IMG/VR virus record: IMGVR_UViG_3300032309_003157
Location: 1 to 20,442 of that record
Source of the DNA: a virus
DNA: 20,442 nt
Direction: 5' to 3' (one strand)
The notes beneath the pieces are model-generated. The model did not search any database and was not told where the DNA came from. It saw only the letters and a program-made list of their open reading frames with translations. Position numbers and translations under genes: made by a program. Within the stretch, counting starts at the first letter, position 1. The number at the start of each line of letters is the position of its first letter. Positions 9,538 to 16,057 of the stretch are shown here, in pieces.

Positions 9538-10351
9538 AATCGAAGTTATATTTAATAACCAATCAAAAGACTTGGTAATTCCACTAGAATCCTCATGGGA
9601 TTTCTATGGTCAACAGGAGGGTGTTGAAAAATTTGAACAGAGTGTCTTGGAGCAAATTATTAACAAAGACCAAGATTTCGAAGTTTCAAGATTTGAACAT
9701 AAATCCTACTACACAAATGTTAAAGAACAAACATCAATAAACTATGAGTTTTGGTTGTACAATCCTAACGTTATTAACACAACTACGACGATACCTGCAT
9801 TATCAGGTACTTGGGAAAACTCATATACATCCAAGTTTTCTAACTTGGACATTTATTATCAAAGGCCTAATTTCAATAAATCTTTTTGGAAATTAGATTT
9901 GTACGATACACCAAATAATATTAATCAGAAAGTCTATATTACTATTATTTTACCCACACATCAAGGTTTAACACAACCCTCACAGTTAGGATTTTTCCAA
10001 AATGTGTTGATAAAAAAACCAAAATACGTTTTGGATTATTTAGGGGATAAAGAAGGGTTTTTTATTTATTGGTTAAAAAAAAGAAATTATTTGGATATTA
10101 ATACTTTTTATATGTCTGCTAAATTTTTTAATGGAAATACTGGACAATTCATAAGAATGTTGAATAAACCTCAATATCAATTGGCGAATACATCAAATCC
10201 ATTCTCTTTTAGTCAAGAAGATTATTTCTATTATCGAGTGAACTTAGATTATACGATCCAAAAGTATGAAGTATTTAAGTATCCGAATATAGTTAGAGTA
10301 GGGACTGAACTTGAACCCATAAAGTGGTATGAATATGTAAACCCGACATAG
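9530..10351 (+). CDS. Unknown structural protein with GTG start (273 aa)
   Basis: The frame starts with GTG at 9530, overlapping the end of the previous gene by 8 bases. The next in-frame ATG is far inside (near residue 193), so GTG is the reasonable start and the overlap suggests coupled translation. The product is acidic at its N-terminus (VIPLESSWDFYGQQEGVEKF), rich in Tyr, Phe and Asn, and has no membrane segment or catalytic motif that I recognise. It ends WYEYVNPT. The stop TAG abuts the ATG of the next gene with no gap. Its place in the cluster suggests a baseplate or tail component; no family name can be supported. Confidence 0.72.
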   Translation: MNKIEVIFNNQSKDLVIPLESSWDFYGQQEGVEKFEQSVLEQIINKDQDFEVSRFEHKSYYTNVKEQTSINYEFWLYNPNVINTTTTIPALSGTWENSYTSKFSNLDIYYQRPNFNKSFWKLDLYDTPNNINQKVYITIILPTHQGLTQPSQLGFFQNVLIKKPKYVLDYLGDKEGFFIYWLKKRNYLDINTFYMSAKFFNGNTGQFIRMLNKPQYQLANTSNPFSFSQEDYFYYRVNLDYTIQKYEVFKYPNIVRVGTELEPIKWYEYVNPT

Positions 10352-11434
10352 ATGGAATCCGAAATAATAAGAGTCAAAATATCACCTGAATTTTTATTAA
10401 CCAATAAATCAGAAATTCAAGTTTCAGGTGAAACATATGGAGTTTACTCAGGAGTTACTCAAATGCTCAAAAGTGGACCCAACGGGTCTTCTTTGTTTAC
10501 AGGATTTACCATTCCAATCTTACTTACTCAAACAACCATTGATGTAGGTTATTTTTCTGTTTTTGATGGGGCATTATCTCAACTCAATGTTGTAACTAAT
10601 TTTATATTTTCTTCTACTACAGGTAACCCATATACTTGGTACATTTACAATACATCCGACAATGAATTCAAATCATTTCTTGATTTATCATCCTACCGAG
10701 TGGATTGGGGTGATGGATCGCCTTTAGAAACAATCACAGCGTATACACCAAATTCTATTGTTCACAACTATCCAAACTCACCTAGTGGTTATACAATAAC
10801 ACTACAACAAGTAAATCCTTGGGGAAACACAACAGTCTTCAAACAAATCAAAACCCCATACCAACTAGTTCCAATATTGGACCCAACTGGTGAGGCGTAT
10901 TTCACACCGATGGTCGGTAGTTGGACAGGAACTCCAATTTCTTATAATTTTATTTTCAGTGGTGATGCTGTGAACAATGTATCAGCTCAAATAAGTTCAG
11001 CATACATTACAGTTCCTTTTACTGTAAGTGGTATTACAACATCAAGACTAAGAGAATTATACATTTATGGGCCTCCACCAAATTACATTATCAATGTACC
11101 AGTCATACAAAACGGGGATATATTCGGAATTATTACAGATATCAATCCCGTATTTACCGCATATACTATTCAAAATATAGACTTTTTTGATTATAGTGAT
11201 GGTACTTCAATTTATTTTTTAAACTCTAGTGGATTAACAGAGAATCATTTAGTTGCTGATCCGTTGGTTAAAGAAGAATTCTTATTAGGAGTCGTTTCAG
11301 AACCTGAAGTACAATCTGACATATTCATTGATCGTGGTAAAAATTCAGCATTAGAAAGAATTCAGAGGCTTGGTGAAATTGATAGTTTTAGGGATTTAAC
11401 TACTTATGGTTATGGATTTTTTGATGTTAGCTAA
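10352..11434 (+). CDS. Structural protein with PKD-like domain (360 aa)
   Basis: Residues about 110-170 contain the hallmarks of a PKD-type Ig-like beta-sandwich: YRVDWGDGSPLETI, then IVHNYPNSPSGYTITLQQV. The W-G-D-G-S turn and the H-x-Y-x...G-x-Y-x-I/V strand pair are typical. PKD domains occur in surface adhesins and in some phage tail or fibre proteins, where they act as rigid spacers or binding modules. The rest is beta-rich and unassigned. The C-terminus (residues about 320-360) is charged and helical-looking (KNSALERIQRLGEIDSFRDL), possibly an attachment segment. The ATG directly follows the previous stop. A 42-base gap with the T4-type late promoter follows, so this is probably the last gene of its transcription unit unless there is read-through. 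Confidence 0.75.
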   Translation: MESEIIRVKISPEFLLTNKSEIQVSGETYGVYSGVTQMLKSGPNGSSLFTGFTIPILLTQTTIDVGYFSVFDGALSQLNVVTNFIFSSTTGNPYTWYIYNTSDNEFKSFLDLSSYRVDWGDGSPLETITAYTPNSIVHNYPNSPSGYTITLQQVNPWGNTTVFKQIKTPYQLVPILDPTGEAYFTPMVGSWTGTPISYNFIFSGDAVNNVSAQISSAYITVPFTVSGITTSRLRELYIYGPPPNYIINVPVIQNGDIFGIITDINPVFTAYTIQNIDFFDYSDGTSIYFLNSSGLTENHLVADPLVKEEFLLGVVSEPEVQSDIFIDRGKNSALERIQRLGEIDSFRDLTTYGYGFFDVS

Positions 11435-11451
11435 AATGAAATTTCGATATT

Positions 11452-11459
11452 TATAAATA
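11452..11459 (+). promoter_or_regulatory. T4-type late promoter motif TATAAATA
   Basis: An exact TATAAATA octamer lies in the 42-base gap before the gene at 11477 and ends 18 bases before its ATG. This is the late-promoter consensus of T4-related phages, read by the phage sigma factor gp55 with gp33 and the sliding clamp. It needs no -35 box, and none is obvious here. Position, strand and the fact that the gap exists in an otherwise gapless cluster all support a true promoter. Transcription should start roughly at the A-rich run before the ATG, giving a short leader. Confidence 0.6.
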
Positions 11460-11476
11460 AAGTAAACTAAAAAAAA

Positions 11477-12385
11477 ATGGCAATAGGTACATACGGAACA
11501 ATAAGACCTGCGGACTGTTCACCTGAAGATGTAGAAATTTTAATGAACTACACACCTTCTAGGGACGTAACAAATGATTTTGTACTTACAAAATTAGATG
11601 CAACACAAATTTTAAGACCCTACTTTAACAACGCACAAACTGGGGGTAATGATAATGAAATTTTGGGGGGTCTTTATAATCTGAGACTACCAGCGGAAAC
11701 GTTTACTCAACTTGGAATTTATACATTATACATTCGTCCAGCTCAGATAAGAACATCAATCACTGACTGTAATGTACTTTCTGCTCTACCAAATGTTAAA
11801 GGTATAATAATTGATTTATCTAATGTACCAAGTCAATATGTAAATAAATTCCAAGCTCAGGGGTTAGTTGGTTTCAGGGTGGAATATCTCGATAGTAATG
11901 GAAGTAAAATTCCAAATTTTTTCAGAATAATAACATCTAACTTTTTTTGTGAAGCAATTGTTCAAAATCTTACAAACACATCACAAAAATCAATTAGATA
12001 CCGATATAGTGAAGGTCAAACTAATTTAGTTTTTTGTACAGTATCACCTAGTAGTTCACCAAGCAATAATCCAGCGGCAACACCTTATATTGGTCAACCT
12101 GGACAAAATATTATCATTTCGAATACGTTTTTCAATCCTGTAACGGTAGAGGTTCAGGTAACCCAATATGATTTGGAAACACTGAATATTGCATTTTACG
12201 GTAATCAGACCAAGTCTATGGAGGATGGTATCTATACAATATACGATCCACAAAATAACATATATCAACAATTCAATCTTTATGAAATCAAAGATGAGTT
12301 CGATAACCTATTGTTTGAGGTTAAACAAAATAGAGGTGAAAATATCGATTTCAGTAAATCTTTTCAATTAATAACACAACAATAA
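11477..12385 (+). CDS. Unknown structural protein (302 aa)
   Basis: I do not recognise this protein. It begins MAIGTYGTIRPADCSPEDVE and has no signal peptide, membrane segment or enzyme motif. A Ser/Pro/Asn-rich low-complexity stretch (SPSSSPSNNPAATPYIGQPG, about residues 192-212) separates an N-terminal domain from a beta-rich C-terminal domain ending in LYEIKDEFDNLLFEVKQNRG, which looks like an assembly or contact segment. The ATG follows an A-run (eight A's) behind the late promoter. The gene is 4 bases before the 1050-aa tail protein, so the two share a transcript. It may be a partner of that protein in the baseplate; this is inference from adjacency. Confidence 0.75.
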   Translation: MAIGTYGTIRPADCSPEDVEILMNYTPSRDVTNDFVLTKLDATQILRPYFNNAQTGGNDNEILGGLYNLRLPAETFTQLGIYTLYIRPAQIRTSITDCNVLSALPNVKGIIIDLSNVPSQYVNKFQAQGLVGFRVEYLDSNGSKIPNFFRIITSNFFCEAIVQNLTNTSQKSIRYRYSEGQTNLVFCTVSPSSSPSNNPAATPYIGQPGQNIIISNTFFNPVTVEVQVTQYDLETLNIAFYGNQTKSMEDGIYTIYDPQNNIYQQFNLYEIKDEFDNLLFEVKQNRGENIDFSKSFQLITQQ

Positions 12386-12389
12386 GTGA

Positions 12390-15300
12390 ATGGAAAGAAG
12401 GTTTTTTCGAACTAACGGAGCATCAGGAGCCGATACACCATTTGACAATATTGTTGGCTTACAAACGGTAACTGGTGGAGGGTTAACTCAAGGTAATTTT
12501 GAGTTCGATATTTCTTTGTCCGAAAAAAACAATAGAACCTTCAACATCGGAGTTTTTGGAGATCCAATATCATTGGATGTTTTAGGATTGACCTCGGTAA
12601 ACGAGTCACGAGAATTACAATCAAAAGAATACAGAGTTTTTCCGAATATTGACTTATCGTTAGTAACCAATTTCACTCTTTATGGTTCGCTGAGAAAACG
12701 TCTAGAAGTCTCAGTTCAACGAATACTTGGTTTTTTCCCTGCAGGGCTACAAATAGATTTCTTAGATTTAGATTATTCTACAGGAAATACCGCTTACAAT
12801 ATTTCTTACAATCAGATATCAGATTTGACAACATTAACAATAAACGTTAGTAAAATCCAGAATCCTTTTTCAATCGATTATAGTTCTAAATCAAGAATTA
12901 ATTTACAAAATAGAGAGTCGGAATTTTCACCAATACGAGATTTAACTAATCGTTTCAGGGATTACGTCTTGGTGGTTGATGGGGTTAATTATACTATTAT
13001 AGATTTTAGACCATCAGATAGTTTAACTTCAGGAACTATCACATTAAAAATTACAGGTAGACCTTTTGACACGAGTGTCACAAATTCAAATCTTTTAATA
13101 AGACCGAGTGATTTTTATGTTGAAAAAATATTTTCTGAAGATTTTGACGAAGTAGTTCAATTTTTATTGAACAGATTAGTTACACCAAAATATACTGCAA
13201 CTTTTGCAGTACCTGTCGAGGGGGACAATGGAATAGTTGCAATACAAGCTAAATCGATTACCTTTCCTCTAGATGGTATTTGGAATCTAGACATTAGGAC
13301 TAACAATTTCGAAAACTATTTGAGTAAACTTAACGAAATCGGCCAACAATTTGATGAGTTTAAAACCAACTTAGTTACAAGGTTTTTGACAACAAACTCT
13401 TTTTTAGAATTTGACACCCAAGACCAAAAAGTGTTCAAAGTACTTCAAATTTATGGTAGGAGTTTTGACCAAATAAAATTATACATTACCGCGCTTGCGA
13501 ATATGACAAGTGTACAATACCAACTAGGTGACACCATACCAGATGAGTTGTTAAAATATTTAGCACAAACGTTGGGTTGGAACATAAATGTTTCACCAAT
13601 TGTTCAACAAGGTTATTTACAATCAACTTTATCAACATCAGGAGTAACTCAATATGAAGGTTACTCTCGAGAATTAACAGAAAATGAAATTAATTACAAC
13701 TTTTATCAAAACTTAATTTTAAATTCAGCCTATTTGTATAAATCAAAAGGAACGAGAAAAGCAATCGAGTTTTTACTTAGATTTTTGGGTATACCCGAAG
13801 CTGTTACCGAGTTTAACGAATTTGTATATGTTGCAGATCAAAGAATTGATATGCAAAAATTTTATGACCAATTGTTTCAACTTACAGGTGGAACATATGT
13901 TAATGAGGTTACCGAATACGATTCTGAAATAACTTTTTCGATTTACGGAATAACCTATACAGGTTTCAGTTCTTCAACAATCGTACAATCAGTGAGTGTT
14001 AATTTCGACGACTACCCTGTTGATGAATTGGGATATCCATATGCTCCTATCGAAACTGACAATTATTTTTTCGAAAAGGGTGCGGGGTGGTTCGAATCAA
14101 CTCCACAACATAGAAGTCCTGAAGTTGTTGTTCCAACATTTTCTGTCTTTACAGGTTCAAGTCCATTCGTACAAACAGAATTACAACCATTTACTTACGG
14201 TCAAGAATATTTTGAGAGGTGGAGATCATTCCCTTATATGAATTTGGGTTTCAATCTAAAATTAGTTAGAGACAACAAAAAATCGTGGCAACCACCTATT
14301 TTAAGAAAAAGTTCTAATGGTGGACTTAACGCTTACTATATTGTAGAAGATGATCGATTAGCAATTAATGCTAAGAATACCGAAATATATTTAAATCCAG
14401 GTCAGGGTTTATTATATGACGTGTGGTATATGTCTAGAAATTTTAACTATCCTATACCAAATTCAGGTATGACACCTGCTTACCCTAGTTTAGGGAGTTA
14501 TAATTGGAGTTTCATTAACCCAGAAGCGGATAAGAAAACTTTTTTCGAATTTCAAATAGATTTTATTAGATCGACAATAAATGCTAGAGACAGATGGTTT
14601 AGTACTGACGGGAAAACGAGTGGTTATTCATCACTTTTAGATATTTTTTATAATTTCTTACAGTCCGTTCAAAATGCTGATGTACCTAACTATAATTTTA
14701 CTTATAAAAAATTAATAGAATATGTTGATGGTTTGGGTACAAATTGGATACGATTGATAGAACAATTTGTTCCAGCAACAACTATATGGCAAACTGGTAT
14801 AAGATATGAGAACTCTCCAATGCAGAGGCAAAAGTATGTTTGGAAAAAACAAGAACCATGTTACTTGGTTTCATTGCAAGTTGCTAGAGTTCCTGTTACT
14901 CCAAGTCCAACAGCCTCAGTCACGGCAACTCTGAATCAAACACCGACAGCTACTCCTACTAATACAATAACACCATCTATTACACCAACTATAACCCCTA
15001 CTAATACGTTGACACCAACTGTAACTCCTACTGTTACACCGACTAAATCAGTTACACCGACACCTAGTATAACAATTGGGTTGACTCCGAGTGTGACCAC
15101 AACGAAAACTAATACTCAAACCCCAACAGTTTCCACAACCGTAACAAAGACACCTTCGAACACTGCAACAAATACGGTAACACCAACTAATACTGTAACA
15201 CCGACGAACACACGTACGGTTACACCAACGACCACACCAACGAGAACACAGACACCCACACCATCAGTAACATGTTCTGGTAGTACAGTTACTTGTTATG

Positions 15301-15542
15301 AGTTCTTACTTGATAACACGGGTATTGGTGCAACAACATATGGGTATACCGATTGTACTAACACAAGTCAAACAATTACTGTTGAAGCCAATAATTATGA
15401 CGTAGTTTGTGCAATTACAACTCCTTCTAGAATTTCAGGAGCAGTAGGTCCTGTACCAGTACAATTAGATCCTTGTGGTTCGGTATGTATTCCTCTTACA
15501 CCAACACCTACACCTACTAGAACCCCAACACCAAGTAGTTAA
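12390..15542 (+). CDS. Tail protein I / gp7-like baseplate protein fused to Thr/Pro linker and Cys-rich module (1050 aa)
   Basis: The central region (about residues 310-475) resembles P2 gpI-type tail proteins, the partners of gpJ/gp6 in the baseplate wedge. It shows IPDELLKYLAQTLGWN near residue 382 and KSKGTRKAIEFLLRFLGIPE near residue 451, matching the family pattern of a helix with LA-x-x-LGW followed by KGT-x-x-x-I-x-x-LL-x-x-LG. The N-terminal 300 residues are beta-rich and unassigned. Residues 475-834 are aromatic-rich and unassigned. Residues 835-961 are a Thr/Pro repeat linker. Residues 962-1036 form a compact module with six cysteines (C962, then TCYEF, YTDC, DVVC, DPC, VC). A short Thr/Pro tail (1037-1050, TPTPTPTRTPTPSS) ends the protein. 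A baseplate core domain carrying an adhesin-like extension is unusual. The gpI/gp7 relation is a motif-level judgement. Confidence 0.7.
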   Translation: MERRFFRTNGASGADTPFDNIVGLQTVTGGGLTQGNFEFDISLSEKNNRTFNIGVFGDPISLDVLGLTSVNESRELQSKEYRVFPNIDLSLVTNFTLYGSLRKRLEVSVQRILGFFPAGLQIDFLDLDYSTGNTAYNISYNQISDLTTLTINVSKIQNPFSIDYSSKSRINLQNRESEFSPIRDLTNRFRDYVLVVDGVNYTIIDFRPSDSLTSGTITLKITGRPFDTSVTNSNLLIRPSDFYVEKIFSEDFDEVVQFLLNRLVTPKYTATFAVPVEGDNGIVAIQAKSITFPLDGIWNLDIRTNNFENYLSKLNEIGQQFDEFKTNLVTRFLTTNSFLEFDTQDQKVFKVLQIYGRSFDQIKLYITALANMTSVQYQLGDTIPDELLKYLAQTLGWNINVSPIVQQGYLQSTLSTSGVTQYEGYSRELTENEINYNFYQNLILNSAYLYKSKGTRKAIEFLLRFLGIPEAVTEFNEFVYVADQRIDMQKFYDQLFQLTGGTYVNEVTEYDSEITFSIYGITYTGFSSSTIVQSVSVNFDDYPVDELGYPYAPIETDNYFFEKGAGWFESTPQHRSPEVVVPTFSVFTGSSPFVQTELQPFTYGQEYFERWRSFPYMNLGFNLKLVRDNKKSWQPPILRKSSNGGLNAYYIVEDDRLAINAKNTEIYLNPGQGLLYDVWYMSRNFNYPIPNSGMTPAYPSLGSYNWSFINPEADKKTFFEFQIDFIRSTINARDRWFSTDGKTSGYSSLLDIFYNFLQSVQNADVPNYNFTYKKLIEYVDGLGTNWIRLIEQFVPATTIWQTGIRYENSPMQRQKYVWKKQEPCYLVSLQVARVPVTPSPTASVTATLNQTPTATPTNTITPSITPTITPTNTLTPTVTPTVTPTKSVTPTPSITIGLTPSVTTTKTNTQTPTVSTTVTKTPSNTATNTVTPTNTVTPTNTRTVTPTTTPTRTQTPTPSVTCSGSTVTCYEFLLDNTGIGATTYGYTDCTNTSQTITVEANNYDVVCAITTPSRISGAVGPVPVQLDPCGSVCIPLTPTPTPTRTPTPSS
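14892..15272 (+). repeat. Thr/Pro-rich coding repeat array A
   Basis: About 127 codons of the 1050-aa protein consist of short units of the type T-P-T-x-T and T-x-T-P-S. At DNA level the words ACACCAACT, ACTCCTACT and GTTACACC recur imperfectly. CCTACTGTTACACC (15027-15040) is found again exactly in array C at 20402-20415, and with one mismatch in array B at 18173-18186. The encoded chain should be extended and unable to fold compactly, acting as a stalk between the baseplate domain and the Cys-rich end module. Confidence 0.85.
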
Positions 15543-15553
15543 AATATAAGTTT

Positions 15554-16054
15554 ATGAGAATTGTCAATCCTAATAACCGAGTTTTTATACTTAACTACAA
15601 TAGTGTAGCAAACGGACAATTATTTTCTTATGATTGTAACTACCAATATGTGACTACCAATATATTTCCTTGGGCATCAGAGTCTTCAGGTGTTTCTTCA
15701 TTTTCGGATGTTTTGTATAACGTTTTGAATACCTATTTGAATAGTCAAAACATACTACTGAGTGATTGTTTATCGAATAGTTTGAATTCGTTTTGGTCTG
15801 TAGAAATAAAAATTAATGGTGTGGTCTTAGTTACACTACCCTTTTTCAGTGGAGTTGGAACTACACAAGTACCTAATAATAGTCAATGGAGAAGTGCAGT
15901 CAATTTGGCACTTTCACAATTACTTGGATTTAGTTATTATTACTTTTTTGTTGGCGAAGTTGTAACAATTTATAACCTATTGTGTCCACCAACTCAAAAT
16001 TTAGTAGCAGTTGACATAAATGTAGGAATAAATTTCATAATTGAATGTAATTAA
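15554..16054 (+). CDS. Small protein homologous to the C-terminal domain of the SprB-repeat protein (166 aa)
   Basis: This 166-aa protein has no named family that I can support, but it is clearly related to residues about 566-697 of the next gene product. Aligned pieces are FFSGVGTTQVPNNSQWRSAV here with FFTGSTLLQIPSDEQWYSAV there, LLSDCL with GNCLLS, and the final VDINVGINFIIEC with TVNLLIDYVINC. It lacks the SprB repeats and the Thr/Pro tail, so it is the bare domain. No signal peptide or membrane helix is evident. It lies 11 bases after the 1050-aa gene and 3 bases before the 730-aa gene. I infer an interaction or capping domain used in the same virion appendage. Confidence 0.78.
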   Translation: MRIVNPNNRVFILNYNSVANGQLFSYDCNYQYVTTNIFPWASESSGVSSFSDVLYNVLNTYLNSQNILLSDCLSNSLNSFWSVEIKINGVVLVTLPFFSGVGTTQVPNNSQWRSAVNLALSQLLGFSYYYFFVGEVVTIYNLLCPPTQNLVAVDINVGINFIIECN

Positions 16055-16057
16055 AAT

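Noticed and set aside
14892-15272. Possible CRISPR array or non-coding tandem repeat
   Set aside because: Units are short, imperfect and in frame as Thr/Pro codons inside a long gene; there are no regular spacers.
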